Assembly: GCA_046331665.1 (NCBI GenBank)
Contig: JAXLQK010000026.1
Location: forward strand, 22,754 to 86,753
Source: CAWBAT01 sp046331665
Lineage (GTDB): Bacteria; Acidobacteriota; Terriglobia; Versatilivoradales; Versatilivoraceae
Length of the DNA: 64,000 bases
Reading direction: 5' to 3'
Under the pieces are notes generated by a model. The model ran no database searches. It was not told where the DNA came from and worked only from the letters and a program-made list of their open reading frames with translations. Of this stretch, positions 9,040 to 18,202 are shown one piece after another (within the stretch, counting starts at the first letter, position 1; each line of letters begins with the position of its first letter). A program made the position numbers and the translations under genes.

Positions 9040-9305
9040 TTTATTACTCTTAGGTTTGTTGGAATTTAATTCTTGATCGACTGTTGTGAAACCGAGGTCA
9101 CGCCGGGCGGGGGTGGCCCCCCCAATGGTGGAGGGAGGTGGGATTCAGTTCATTAACGACAGTGCGGTCAGATCTCATGGCGAAGCATCTTAGCACAAAC
9201 GCGGTTTTAATCCAAAAGAAACCCCATGGGACACCCTGCTGATTCATTCAGGATTTCAGTGGGGGAGGCGGATCGAGTCCTCCGGTCTGGCAGGCATGCC
9301 TCGGA
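9040..9305. other. 266-base non-coding spacer between hisH and hisA
   Basis: This is the only long break in a run where most other gaps are 0-100 bases. No credible reading frame is present. It contains a GC-rich hairpin, GGGGG (9109-9113) and CCCCC (9117-9121) around TGG, plus a purine-rich patch just after it. It may carry an internal promoter for hisA and the genes after it, but no convincing -35/-10 pair was found by eye. Confidence 0.5.
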
Positions 9306-9905
9306 TTACATGTCGGCAAAATTCTTCAAGATATGCAGACCGACGGACTGGCTTTTTTCCGGATGAAATTGGGTGGCCCAGACATTCCCGCGCCGGGCGA
9401 TGGCAGGAAATTCGATGCCATAGTCCGACGTTGCCAAGACGTCCTCCGAATGCTCGGGAACGGCATAGTAGGAATGGACAAAATAGACAAAGCTCTGGTC
9501 CTCAATCCCCTGAAGCAACGGGTCCACACGCTTGTGGTGCAATTGATTCCAGCCGATGTGTGGAACTTTCAGCCCCTCGCGAAAGCGCACCACTTTCCCT
9601 GGGATAAAATTAAATCCGAAATGCCGGCCAAACTCCTCGCTTTCACGAAAAAGCAGTTGCAATCCCAGGCAGACTCCGAGTAACGGGGTGCCCGCTTCCA
9701 CCTTTTCGCGGAGGAGATCTTCCAGGTTTTTTGACCTCAGGTTCTGCATGGCATCGGCGAAGGCACCTACCCCTGGGAGCACCAACTTCTCGGCCTTGCG
9801 AATCTCCGCGGGGGAGCTGGTGGCCAACACGTCGGCACCAAGACTTTGGAACGCCTTCTCCACACTGCGCAGATTGTTGATCGCATAGTCAATGATGGCA
9901 ATCAT
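9306..9905 (-). CDS. hisH: Imidazole glycerol phosphate synthase, glutaminase subunit
   Basis: Class I amidotransferase that channels ammonia to HisF. The 199 residues have nucleophile C79 in GVCLGLQLLF, the His/Glu pair in TQFHPEKS near the C-terminus, and the N-terminal IIDYAINNLRSVEKAF typical of HisH. The segment LPGVGAFADAM forms the oxyanion region. The start ATG abuts the hisB stop with no intervening base, so translation of the two is probably coupled. Confidence 0.96.
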   Translation of the reverse strand: MIAIIDYAINNLRSVEKAFQSLGADVLATSSPAEIRKAEKLVLPGVGAFADAMQNLRSKNLEDLLREKVEAGTPLLGVCLGLQLLFRESEEFGRHFGFNFIPGKVVRFREGLKVPHIGWNQLHHKRVDPLLQGIEDQSFVYFVHSYYAVPEHSEDVLATSDYGIEFPAIARRGNVWATQFHPEKSQSVGLHILKNFADM

Positions 9906-10499
9906 CTAGAGAACGCCTTTCGTCGAGGGGATTCCTTTCACCCGAGGATTCCGGCTCACCGCCATGGCGATTGCCCTGGCAGCCGATTTGAACATCGCCT
10001 CAACGACATGGTGCGAGTTTTTCCCGTAGAGCACCTCGATGTGCAGATTGATGCGGGCCTGAACGGCCACAGCTCTGAAAAATTCTTCAACGAGCTCCGT
10101 GCTGAGTTGTCCCACCATCTGGGCGCGGAACTTAGCCCGGCAAACGAGATAAGCTCTGCCGGAAAAGTCGACTACGGTTCGGCACAAGGCCTCGTCCATG
10201 GGAACATAAGCAAACCCATAGCGGGCAATGCCTTCCTTCTTCCCTACCGCCAGGTTGAGCGCTTCTCCCAGGGCAATCCCGACATCTTCAACGGTATGAT
10301 GCCCATCAACCTCGATATCTCCCTTGCATTGAACCTTCAAATTGAACAAGCCATGTTTGGCAAAGAGAGCGAGCATATGGTCAAAGAAGGGAATTCCCGT
10401 AGAGACTCGTGAGTCTCCACTTCCGTCCAAATCCAACCGTACGATCACGTCGGTTTCTTTGGTTTTCCTGGCAACTTCCCCCATTCGCGTTTTACTCAC
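9906..10499 (-). CDS. hisB: Imidazoleglycerol-phosphate dehydratase
   Basis: Manganese-dependent dehydratase acting on the HisF/HisH product. The 197 residues form a monofunctional enzyme; the HisB-type phosphatase domain of enterobacteria is absent. The two metal-binding histidine motifs are visible: FFDHMLALFAKHG with DGHHTVEDVGIALGEA, and later HIEVLYGKNSHHVVEAMFK. The start is a GTG at 10499 supported by a GGGAGGAG Shine-Dalgarno. Histidinol phosphatase must be encoded elsewhere. Confidence 0.96.
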   Translation of the reverse strand: MSKTRMGEVARKTKETDVIVRLDLDGSGDSRVSTGIPFFDHMLALFAKHGLFNLKVQCKGDIEVDGHHTVEDVGIALGEALNLAVGKKEGIARYGFAYVPMDEALCRTVVDFSGRAYLVCRAKFRAQMVGQLSTELVEEFFRAVAVQARINLHIEVLYGKNSHHVVEAMFKSAARAIAMAVSRNPRVKGIPSTKGVL

Positions 10500-10568
10500 G
10501 ATGCTCCTCCCTTACCTTGCTTTATCCGGTCTTTTCATGGTTCCCCGAGCGACTCCAGCTTCAAATTC

Positions 10569-11654
10569 TCAAGCCAGGTTCCGTCGCAGAGATTTCAAGA
10601 AAGCGTCATTTTCCGCCGGAGTACCAACACTCACGCGCAGGAATTTCGAAAGCATGGGATATCGGCTAATGTCGCGCACCAGAATCCCCTCCGCATAGAG
10701 CGCCTCAAAGAGAGCATGCGGCGACCTCTCTGTTTCAAAAGCAATGAAATTTGCCTGCGAAGGATAGGCTTTGATCGCAGGAATCTGATTCAGCTCTTGC
10801 AGAACCCGTTCGCGCTCTTTAATGAGCAGGTCGATCTGTGGTTTCAACAAATGAAACTGTTCCGCCGCTTCCTGCGCCGCGACCATGGAGAACACATTGA
10901 GATTGTAGGGCAGTTTCGCCTTTGCGATCTCTTTGACGATCTTCGGATGCCCGAGAAGATAGCCGACTCGCAAACCCGCCATGGCCATGGCTTTTGAAAA
11001 AGTTCTCAAGACGACGAGATTCTCGTAGTCCCGCAGCAGTGGAACAGCCGTCGTCCGGCCGAACTCGTGGTAGGCTTCATCCACCAGGACCAGCCCCCGT
11101 GCCGCCTCCGCGATGGCGCGCAATTCATCCAGGCCGAAGGCGGTCCCGGTGGGATTATTGGGTGTGCAGAGCACTGTAACGTCAGCCTGCCGGGCGGCTT
11201 GCTGAAGTTTGGGAACGTCAAATTGCAGGTCCTGCCTTAAGAACACTTCCTCGCAGTCGCCACCCAAAATCGTCGTCATTAATTTGTAAAGCGTAAACGT
11301 CGGTTGCGGGATGACTACTCTTTTTCCTTTCTCGACGGTCACAAGCAATGTCGCCTGAATGAGCTCGTTGGAGCCATTCCCAATCAAGATCCCCTCGCTG
11401 GTCCACCCCGAGAATACTGCCAGGCATTGTGCCAATTCTTCCGGGAAGAATGCCGGATATCGCGACCAGGATTTCTGTGCCATTTTTCTGGCCACGGCTT
11501 CCTTGATAGAAGCGGGCATATCGAAGGGATTCTCGTTTTGATTGATCTTAATCGCCGCCTCAAAATGCTGCAGCGTGTAGGGCGCTACCCTGATGACTTC
11601 AGGCTTTAGCACGGAAAATCCTTTTTCCAAATTTTCAGGGGAAACATTTTTCAT
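10569..11654 (-). CDS. hisC: Histidinol-phosphate aminotransferase
   Basis: PLP-dependent class I/II aminotransferase converting imidazole acetol phosphate to histidinol phosphate. Seen are KINQNENPFDMP near the N-terminus, IGNGSNELIQ, CTPNNPTGTAF, VDEAYHEF and the PLP-lysine segment LRTFSKAMAMAGLRVGYL. The ATG at 11654 (MKNVSPENLEKGF) gives 361 residues, the family norm; a longer frame to 11708 adds an unlikely tail. This is the first gene of the his-trp run as far as the window shows; hisG and hisD are not present here. Confidence 0.93.
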   Translation of the reverse strand: MKNVSPENLEKGFSVLKPEVIRVAPYTLQHFEAAIKINQNENPFDMPASIKEAVARKMAQKSWSRYPAFFPEELAQCLAVFSGWTSEGILIGNGSNELIQATLLVTVEKGKRVVIPQPTFTLYKLMTTILGGDCEEVFLRQDLQFDVPKLQQAARQADVTVLCTPNNPTGTAFGLDELRAIAEAARGLVLVDEAYHEFGRTTAVPLLRDYENLVVLRTFSKAMAMAGLRVGYLLGHPKIVKEIAKAKLPYNLNVFSMVAAQEAAEQFHLLKPQIDLLIKERERVLQELNQIPAIKAYPSQANFIAFETERSPHALFEALYAEGILVRDISRYPMLSKFLRVSVGTPAENDAFLKSLRRNLA

Positions 11655-11826
11655 AAAATCAAACGGCCACACTTGGAGCGATTCAATGTGGGGGAGTAGA
11701 GGAAGCACCCGGTTTTTTTGTTCTCCCTCGTCCCTTCAAGAAGAAAATAATCCTCCCTTGAATCGACTTCTCCCGGAACGATGCGTTTTCTCCGGATAAA
11801 AGCGTGGGAGCGACAACTCGGGATCG

Positions 11827-12060
11827 TTACACTTTAGGCGCAGGAGGCGGCAATACCCTGGCTTTTATCTCCGACTTGAATTCCACCCGTCGATGAGTTC
11901 CGTCACAGAAGGGTTTATTCTGAGATTGTCCACAACGACAAAGCGAGATGGTCTTCCTCCCTGAAAGATCGAAGGCATAGCCTTCGGAGTCGCACAAGAG
12001 AAAGTCTCCTTCAATTTTCAGCGAGCCGTTGTTATTCACAATGATCTTGGTTTCAGGCAT
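11827..12060 (-). CDS. CDGSH iron-sulfur domain protein
   Basis: Small protein of 77 residues with the complete CDGSH [2Fe-2S] ligand set: C41 and C43 in LCRCGQ, then C52 and H56 in FCDGTH. The N-terminal half (IIVNNNGSLKIEGDF) resembles the single-domain bacterial type. The ATG at 12060 was chosen because GGAGAA lies just upstream; the open frame continues to 12195 but the extra residues are not family-like. A redox or cluster-transfer role is known for the family in general; its partner here is unknown. It precedes hisC on the same strand. Confidence 0.88.
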   Translation of the reverse strand: MPETKIIVNNNGSLKIEGDFLLCDSEGYAFDLSGRKTISLCRCGQSQNKPFCDGTHRRVEFKSEIKARVLPPPAPKV

Positions 12061-12216
12061 TAAATTCTCCATTTCAATCAATTGACTGCAGGCTAAGAAT
12101 GACACAGATAGAGAGAGCTGATCAAGTTTGACCCATTGCGGCTGCCTGTCAGCAGCAAAACAGTGATATGATAATCCCCCGTAATAGACACCCATTCCAC
12201 CGTCTTTCTGGCCTGC

Positions 12217-13104
12217 ATGCGGCTGTCAAAATCAACCCTCGGGTTCATCTTTTCAGTCATCCCAGCTCTGCTCTGGTCAACGTCGGGCGTGCTGAGCAAA
12301 GTCCTTCTGACCGGGACACTTACTCCGTCGCAACTTGTTTTTTATCGAAGCCTCCTTGGGTCCCTGGTTCTTTTACCCATCCTCCTCTGGCAAGACCGAC
12401 CCCTGCTCAGGATCAGCAGGCGGGATCTTCCCTTTTTTTTCTGTATGGGGGTCTTCGGTCTCGCCTTTACCCAATACACCTATTACGCTGCGATCCAATC
12501 GCTAGATGTCGGGGTAGCCATTCTGCTTCAATATTTGGCTCCTCTTTGGATCCTATTGTTCGAGCATTTCTATTATCGCGTCCCCCTGACCCCTTCGAAA
12601 GTGATTGCCTTGGCGCTCGCCCTCTTGGGCTGCTTCATGATTTCTACTGGGAGCTTCAGCCTGAACGGATTGGGATTTAAAGGTTTGACGCTCGGACTGG
12701 CGGCGGGCGTTTGCTTTGCCGCTTACGGCTTGATGACGAAGCAGGCGCTAAAATCTCATCACGCCTTGACGGTTTTATTTTACAGCCTTCTATTGACTGC
12801 ACTGTTTTGGGGGATCATCGGCCTGGGTTCACGGCCTTCTCTCCCGGGAGTGGGATTGAGTGCGATTGGGATGATTGGCTACGTTGCAATTTTCGGAACG
12901 GTTGTTCCCTACCTCGTCTATCTGTATGCTCTCCGCCTTCTGGAAGCCAGCCGTGTCGGCATCATCAGCACGCTGGAGCCGGTATTTGCGGCCGGCATTG
13001 CCTGGTTCTATCTGGGAGAGAGGCTTTCTATCCTACAGCTCTGGGGGGGAGCCGGGGTCATCCTGGCCATCACCATTCTGCAGTCAGGAAAGGCGAGAGA
13101 ATAG
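12217..13104 (+). CDS. EamA/DMT-family transporter
   Basis: Inner-membrane protein of 295 residues with about ten hydrophobic segments arranged as two EamA repeats. The first repeat begins FIFSVIPALLWSTSGVLSK and the second LGLAAGVCFAAYGLMTKQAL. Conserved late features are LRLLEASRVGIISTLEPVFAAGIAWFYLGE-type residues, where the Glu-Pro and glycine pattern is typical of these exporters. The substrate cannot be read from sequence; amino acids or metabolites are common for the family. It stands alone between divergent and convergent neighbours. Confidence 0.9.
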   Translation: MRLSKSTLGFIFSVIPALLWSTSGVLSKVLLTGTLTPSQLVFYRSLLGSLVLLPILLWQDRPLLRISRRDLPFFFCMGVFGLAFTQYTYYAAIQSLDVGVAILLQYLAPLWILLFEHFYYRVPLTPSKVIALALALLGCFMISTGSFSLNGLGFKGLTLGLAAGVCFAAYGLMTKQALKSHHALTVLFYSLLLTALFWGIIGLGSRPSLPGVGLSAIGMIGYVAIFGTVVPYLVYLYALRLLEASRVGIISTLEPVFAAGIAWFYLGERLSILQLWGGAGVILAITILQSGKARE

Positions 13105-13171
13105 GTTCTGAAACCGAAGGGAATGCCGCGATTCAAGTCAATGAGGGAAATTTCCTAACGCCGAGAGCCGG

Positions 13172-14215
13172 CTACTCACCGGTCTCTCTTCTAAGCTGGA
13201 CCATCTGCTTAAGAATGCGCGGCGTCTCCGAAGAGGCAGGGTGCAAGCGAACGAATTCCTCCAACTCGTGAAGGGCGGAAGACGACTGGCTCTTCCTTTC
13301 GTAAATGCCTGCGAGAACCAATTGCGGCTGGGAGTAGTGCATCGGATCGATTTCTTTGGCGCGAATCAGGTAGCCTACGGCTTGGTCATCCTCATGAAGC
13401 GCTACGTAATTTAAGCCGACCAAGGCATTCGCCGAGGCATCGTTAGTCTGAGCCTGAGAAGCACGAAGAGTGTACGTCAACGCCTCTTCCGGCTTCCCCC
13501 CCACGAGCAACGTTTCGCCGAGATTCACCAGAGGTTCGTAGGACTTGGGATCTTTCGCCAGCGCCTGGCGAAACATGTCTTCAGCCATCTCATACTTCTT
13601 CTGAAAATAATAAATGGTCCCCAGACGATTTAGAGCGGAAATGAATTGCGGTGCCAATTGGACGGCTTTCTGAAAATGTTGGATGGCAACCTCAAGCTGT
13701 CCTTTGGCCAAGGCATTATCTGCCTGAGCATACTCATTCCGGGCCTTGGCGGGGATCGAAAGTTCCATCCAGGAAACGATTTGCGGCTTCTTCCTCAGGG
13801 AGTGGAAGGAATTGGGATTGAGGAGAATGGTCTTTGTGATCCGTCCATGTGCGTCCGCAAGGGTGGGAAGGATTTCTAAAGTAATCCGTTGTTCCGAGCG
13901 GCGATTAACCTCAGCGACCAGGGTATAGAAACCGGGCTCCAAATTTCGGAAGCGAAACTTTCCGCTGTAATCCGTCCACAAGCCAGAGGCATAGGGAGAT
14001 GAGTTCCCTGTCAGACCAATGAAGGCATACGCCACTTTCGATTTCTGCTCATTTCCAATACGAATTTCGCCATAGAAATCCAAACGGGAAGGCACTCCAG
14101 CCTGCTTCATGTTTTCATCCGCTGCCCCAAGGAGCCGGGTGGGCAGGAAGAGGGCTAAGAGAACGAGCAGGAACCCCCTAAGTCGTTTTCGCTGAAGTGG
14201 AGGCTTTGCGTCCAT
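13172..14215 (-). CDS. Secreted TPR-repeat protein with N-terminal carboxypeptidase-regulatory-like domain
   Basis: 347 residues. A basic start and hydrophobic stretch (GFLLVLLALFLPTRLLGAA) give a Sec signal. Residues of about 45-130 look like a CarboxypepD-regulatory/Cna-B beta-sandwich (GEIRIG, SGKFRFRNLEPGFYTLVAEV). From about 155 onward there are tetratricopeptide repeats with the usual spacing (ALAKGQLEVAIQHFQKAVQL, FQKKYEMAEDMFRQALAKDP, EEALTYTLRASQAQ). TPRs bind protein partners; none can be named. This architecture is common in secreted proteins of Acidobacteriota. It converges on the EamA gene. Confidence 0.82.
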   Translation of the reverse strand: MDAKPPLQRKRLRGFLLVLLALFLPTRLLGAADENMKQAGVPSRLDFYGEIRIGNEQKSKVAYAFIGLTGNSSPYASGLWTDYSGKFRFRNLEPGFYTLVAEVNRRSEQRITLEILPTLADAHGRITKTILLNPNSFHSLRKKPQIVSWMELSIPAKARNEYAQADNALAKGQLEVAIQHFQKAVQLAPQFISALNRLGTIYYFQKKYEMAEDMFRQALAKDPKSYEPLVNLGETLLVGGKPEEALTYTLRASQAQTNDASANALVGLNYVALHEDDQAVGYLIRAKEIDPMHYSQPQLVLAGIYERKSQSSSALHELEEFVRLHPASSETPRILKQMVQLRRETGE

Positions 14216-14381
14216 GGGATCTTCTCTGTGGACGAAACTTGCACGAAGAAATGTATTGGCGCTGAAATTATCCTACTCTCATTTAGACTTCTGCTCAAGA
14301 CCCAAATAAGAGGGGAGGCTGCATAGGTTGCTCTCTCAGGCAAAGAACGGCTTGCAGCCAGCTGATCGAATGAGCCCTTGG

Positions 14382-15497
14382 CTAAAATGAGCCGGGATTC
14401 AGGAATCTTCTTCGCAACACCTGAACCCCTTCACTCCAATTTTCATTGATCCCCACCTGACAGATCGGCACGGCCGGCACAATGTATTTGGAAATCTTGG
14501 GAAAGCTATCGTGATAGCGGAAGAGCGGCCCTACGAAATAGAGCAAGGGCGGCTCCGCACTCAACACCAATCCGGGGAAGTAACCTTTTTTCTGGAATTC
14601 CCCACGTTGCTGATGCCAGCGGACTCTCAACCAATAATCAAGCCCTTGCATCGGGAGCTCGACGTCCTCGCTCACCTTTAATTCCAGGATGGCTAGCCTT
14701 CCCTGTTTGGTCACAGTCAAAATGTCAATCATTCCCCGGGTTCCCGCCAAAAAAGCAGGCACTTGAGGGTAAACATGACGTTGATCCAACGCGGGATTCA
14801 CGAGGGTCACCTGCTGTTGTAGAGCGTCTTGCAGGCATCGTTCCTTCGAGCTCCGTCCCCAGGAGGGGCCTGGGAATCGCGGAGAATATTTCGCAGGCTG
14901 AACTCGGGTCAAGGCCGTGTCCAGATTGCCGCAATCTGACAAATCCACAAAGCGGAGGGATGACCGCTCGACATCCATTTCCATCAGCAGGATTTCATGT
15001 CCTGTCCCCGCAATCCAGGCGAGTCGACTCACGAGAACGAGCGTCTTCCCGGTAGGAGCTATCAAAATCAATTTGGCAGGCTTTAGCGATTTGCGCGTGC
15101 GAGCGTATTCCCGCCATAGCAGGCCGTGACTCAATAATCCATCAATTCCCTCCTGACCTTCCTGGGGAGCCACGGCAATGGCCAGCCACTGACGAGCCCC
15201 CGAGGTAAACCTTACCCGAATATATTTGCCGGAGAGGGGGAAGGATCGATCGGCGTTGGTGTGGATCGTCTGAAGCGAGGAACGGGGAAAGTTGCGCAGA
15301 ATGAGTCTGGCCAGAGTTCCTTGAAATTCCCGTCGCCAGCTTCGAGCCGAAGCCCTTGCATTCCACGTTTCACCGTCTTGCCCAAGCTGACCGCTCGCCG
15401 GAAAAACTTCTTCAAGATCCGCGTCAATGGTGTGCTTCCACCCGATCTTCCCGGTCATGGAGAGTGCATTCAGGTCGGGATTTCTTCTCGATCGCAT
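14382..15497 (-). CDS. Uncharacterised protein with PD-(D/E)XK nuclease-like C-terminal half
   Basis: Not recognised as a named family. The frame is open to 15632, but the upstream part begins at a TTG; the ATG at 15497 has AAAAGGGG just ahead, giving 371 residues. The first half is rich in Arg and Trp with no clear domain. In the second half the residues E219, D258 (MIDIL), E272-L-K274 (ILELKV) and Q284-GLD-Y288 are spaced like motifs I, II, III and the QxxxY helix of RecB-like restriction nuclease folds. Alternatives are a catalytically silent nuclease fold or chance resemblance. No restriction, methylation or repair partner lies beside it. Confidence 0.6.
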   Translation of the reverse strand: MRSRRNPDLNALSMTGKIGWKHTIDADLEEVFPASGQLGQDGETWNARASARSWRREFQGTLARLILRNFPRSSLQTIHTNADRSFPLSGKYIRVRFTSGARQWLAIAVAPQEGQEGIDGLLSHGLLWREYARTRKSLKPAKLILIAPTGKTLVLVSRLAWIAGTGHEILLMEMDVERSSLRFVDLSDCGNLDTALTRVQPAKYSPRFPGPSWGRSSKERCLQDALQQQVTLVNPALDQRHVYPQVPAFLAGTRGMIDILTVTKQGRLAILELKVSEDVELPMQGLDYWLRVRWHQQRGEFQKKGYFPGLVLSAEPPLLYFVGPLFRYHDSFPKISKYIVPAVPICQVGINENWSEGVQVLRRRFLNPGSF

Positions 15498-15737
15498 CCA
15501 GCCCCTTTTCCCTTGACCACTCAAAAGGAATCTTGTTATACAGAGATGTTGTTGTTGAGATACTTTCCGACATTGTAAGTCATCCATTGAAAGCTTGTCA
15601 GCATTGATTGTGCGCCAGCCTCGAATCGACAATCTTAGCCGCTTCAGAGGGTCGGTTAACCTGCCTGAGGTCGGGACAAGCTTTTAGTCCTTCACACTTC
15701 ATTCTCGTAAGAATCATCCAGCGAAAGGGGAAAAACC

Positions 15738-16865
15738 GTGGTACGAAAGGTTAATGTTGCTCTGATTGGCCACCGGTTCATGGGCAAGGCTCATAGTAAC
15801 GCCTACCGGCAGATGTCACGATTCTTTGACAGTGACACCGTTCCGGTCATGAAAGTCATTTGCGGACGGAAGGAGCCCGACGTCAAGAACGCCGCAGCCA
15901 GTTTGGGATGGGAAGAATGGAGCACCTCATGGGAAGAGGTCATACAACGAAAGGATATCGACGTCATCGATGTTTCCACGCCAGGTGACTTGCACGCTCC
16001 CGTCGCTATCGCTGCCGCCAAAGCGGGCAAGGTGGTGTTCTGCGAGAAGCCTCTCGCCAACACCTTGGGAGAAGCCAGGAAGATGCTGGCGGCCGCGCAA
16101 AAGGCCGGCGTGCTTCACATGATCTGCCACAACTACCGCAAGGTTCCCGCCATTGCCTATGCCCAGAAACTCGTCGCCGACGGGGTGCTAGGAGACATCT
16201 ACCACTTTCGAGGCACCTACTTGCAGGATTGGCCCATGGATCCGAAGTTCCCGCTTTACTGGCGTTTCGATAAAACAAAGACCGGCTCCGGCGCTCTGGG
16301 AGATCTGGGCTCTCACGTCACTGACCTCGCCCGTTTTTTAATCGGAGAAATCACGGAACTTTCAGCGACGCTGGAAACCTTCATCAAAGAGCGACCGCTG
16401 CTGGACAACCCCCAGAAGAAAGGGAAAGTGACGGTCGATGATGCCACGCTCGCGCTGTTGCGCTTTGCCAATGGTGCGATCGGGAGTCTTGAGGCCAGCC
16501 GATTTGCCACGGGGCGGAAGAATTACAATCGATTCGAAATCAACGGCAGCAAAGGTTCCCTCGCCTTTAATCTGGAGCGCCTTAATGAATTGGAGCTTTT
16601 TTTGAACAGCGACCCGGTGCCCATCCGCGGTTTTCGTGACATCCTGATCACGGATGGTTCGCATCCTTACATGAAATGGTGGCCACCCGGACACATCATT
16701 GGATATGAGCACACCTTTGTCCACATGGTGTACGACTTGATGCAAGCGATTTCCAAGAATCGCATGCCCTCTCCCAATTTCGAAGATGGAGTGAAGAATC
16801 AGATTGTCCTTGATGCGATGGACCGCAGCTCCAAGACTAAAAAGTGGGTGAAGGTTACCGGCTAA
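15738..16865 (+). CDS. Gfo/Idh/MocA family NAD(P)-dependent oxidoreductase
   Basis: Sugar- or inositol-type dehydrogenase of 375 residues. The N-terminal Rossmann fold begins VNVALIGHRFMGKAHSNAY, with CEKPLAN as the conserved Lys-Pro signature near residue 105. The C-terminal part has GSGALGDLGSHVTDLARFL, containing the catalytic His region. The start is GTG at 15738 with AAAGGGG upstream. Length and motifs fit oxidation at a ring carbon of a cyclic polyol or sugar; which one is unknown. It heads a co-directional run with two sugar isomerases and a mutarotase-like protein. Confidence 0.9.
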   Translation: MVRKVNVALIGHRFMGKAHSNAYRQMSRFFDSDTVPVMKVICGRKEPDVKNAAASLGWEEWSTSWEEVIQRKDIDVIDVSTPGDLHAPVAIAAAKAGKVVFCEKPLANTLGEARKMLAAAQKAGVLHMICHNYRKVPAIAYAQKLVADGVLGDIYHFRGTYLQDWPMDPKFPLYWRFDKTKTGSGALGDLGSHVTDLARFLIGEITELSATLETFIKERPLLDNPQKKGKVTVDDATLALLRFANGAIGSLEASRFATGRKNYNRFEINGSKGSLAFNLERLNELELFLNSDPVPIRGFRDILITDGSHPYMKWWPPGHIIGYEHTFVHMVYDLMQAISKNRMPSPNFEDGVKNQIVLDAMDRSSKTKKWVKVTG

Positions 16866-16992
16866 GTGTTGGGAGTTGTTGCCGATGGATTCTTCCCGCT
16901 TAGACTTTGCTGTTTTCACCGTTTGATAGGGAAGGATTCATGCCTACTGCCGGAAAGCTGGCGGAAGGCATGAAGAATCTCTTCAATTTTTT

Positions 16993-17027
16993 AGCGCCAG
17001 ACTTAGCCCGCCATGGTTCCTGGCGCT
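16993..17027 (+). other. Stem-loop ahead of the first sugar isomerase
   Basis: A perfect 8-bp inverted repeat, AGCGCCAG (16993-17000) and CTGGCGCT (17020-17027), encloses a 19-base loop. It lies 22 bases before the ATG at 17050, close to the GGAGG ribosome site. It could modulate expression of the isomerase relative to the upstream oxidoreductase. This is seen as a repeat; function is inference. Confidence 0.45.
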
Positions 17028-17049
17028 CACCGTACCGAAGGAGGAAACG

Positions 17050-18051
17050 ATGTCACGACCCATTACTCTCTTTACCGGGCAGTGGGCTGATTTATCTCTG
17101 GAAACGCTGGCTCAGAAGGCCAGTGCCTGGGGATTTGACGGACTTGAGCTGGCGTGTTGGGGAGACCATTTTGAGGTCGACAAAGCGTTGGAAAAAGACA
17201 GTTATGTCCGGGCCAAGCGCGATTTGTTAAACAAGCATAAACTCCAATGCGTGGCCATCAGCAGTCATTTGGTGGGGCAATGTATTTGTGATGACCCGAT
17301 CGATCACCGCCACAAGTCCATTCTCTCGCCAAGAATCTGGGGGGACGGTAATCCCGAAGGCGTACGCCAACGTGCCGCCGAGGAAATGAAAAATGCCGCC
17401 CGTGCGGCCAAGTTGTTTGGAGTCAACCAGGTGAATGGGTTTACCGGAAGCAGTGTTTGGTCGAAGCTATATTTTTTCCCGCCAACCAGCCAGGCAGACA
17501 TCGATGCCGGTTACCAGGATTTTGCTACCCGCTGGCTTCCCATCCTGAACGTTTTTAAGGCGGAAGGAGTGCGGTTTGGTCTTGAAGTTCACCCCACCGA
17601 AATCGCCTACGATATCATAACGAGTCATCGCGCTCTCAAAGCACTCAATCATCATCCGAGTTTTGGATTCAATTTTGATCCCAGCCACTTTATTCATCAG
17701 TTCTTGAATCCTGTGGCGTTTATTGACGAATTCGCTGACCGCATCTTTCACGTTCACGTCAAGGATTCCCGCCTCCAGCTGACGGGACGCAATAGCATCC
17801 TGGCTTCGCACCTCGACTTTGGCGATTCCCGCCGGGGCTGGGATTTCGTATCTCCCGGGCGTGGGGATGTTAGGTGGGACGAACTCATTCGTGCCTTGAA
17901 CCGAGCTGGATACCAAGGTCCGCTCTCGATTGAATGGGAGGATTCTGGAATGGACCGGGAGTGGGGTGCGCCCGAGGCCCTGGCCATGATTCGGAAACAG
18001 GATTTCACTCCATCCAAAGTTGCCTTTGACGCGGCATTCTCGTCGAAATGA
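17050..18051 (+). CDS. Sugar phosphate isomerase/epimerase (xylose-isomerase-like TIM barrel)
   Basis: 333 residues of the AP-endonuclease-2/xylose-isomerase-like fold. Metal-binding residues are recognisable in GLEVHPTEI, GFNFDPSHF, FHVHVKDSRL and LSIEWEDSG, following the family order of Glu, Asp-His, His-Asp/Lys and Glu. The start ATG has GGAGG seven bases upstream. A 3-keto-sugar or inositol-derived substrate is plausible because the neighbour is a Gfo/Idh/MocA oxidoreductase, but the exact reaction is unknown. Confidence 0.88.
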   Translation: MSRPITLFTGQWADLSLETLAQKASAWGFDGLELACWGDHFEVDKALEKDSYVRAKRDLLNKHKLQCVAISSHLVGQCICDDPIDHRHKSILSPRIWGDGNPEGVRQRAAEEMKNAARAAKLFGVNQVNGFTGSSVWSKLYFFPPTSQADIDAGYQDFATRWLPILNVFKAEGVRFGLEVHPTEIAYDIITSHRALKALNHHPSFGFNFDPSHFIHQFLNPVAFIDEFADRIFHVHVKDSRLQLTGRNSILASHLDFGDSRRGWDFVSPGRGDVRWDELIRALNRAGYQGPLSIEWEDSGMDREWGAPEALAMIRKQDFTPSKVAFDAAFSSK

Positions 18052-18202
18052 GGCGGGGAGTTCCGGTCCTTGACTTCGTGATTGGAGTCGAGGGCCTTTG
18101 AGGATTGTCCTCCAAAAAACTTCCTGCCGGTCGTAAGGATCCGGAAGCGGTCCGGCGGCACTTCATCCATGATTTGAATACCTAAATGAGACTGGAGGGT
18201 TC

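Noticed and set aside
16907..17230. Short plus-strand frame before the first sugar isomerase
   Set aside because: Overlaps the isomerase start in another frame, and its text past residue 40 is a shadow; the stem-loop and ribosome site in it belong to the isomerase.
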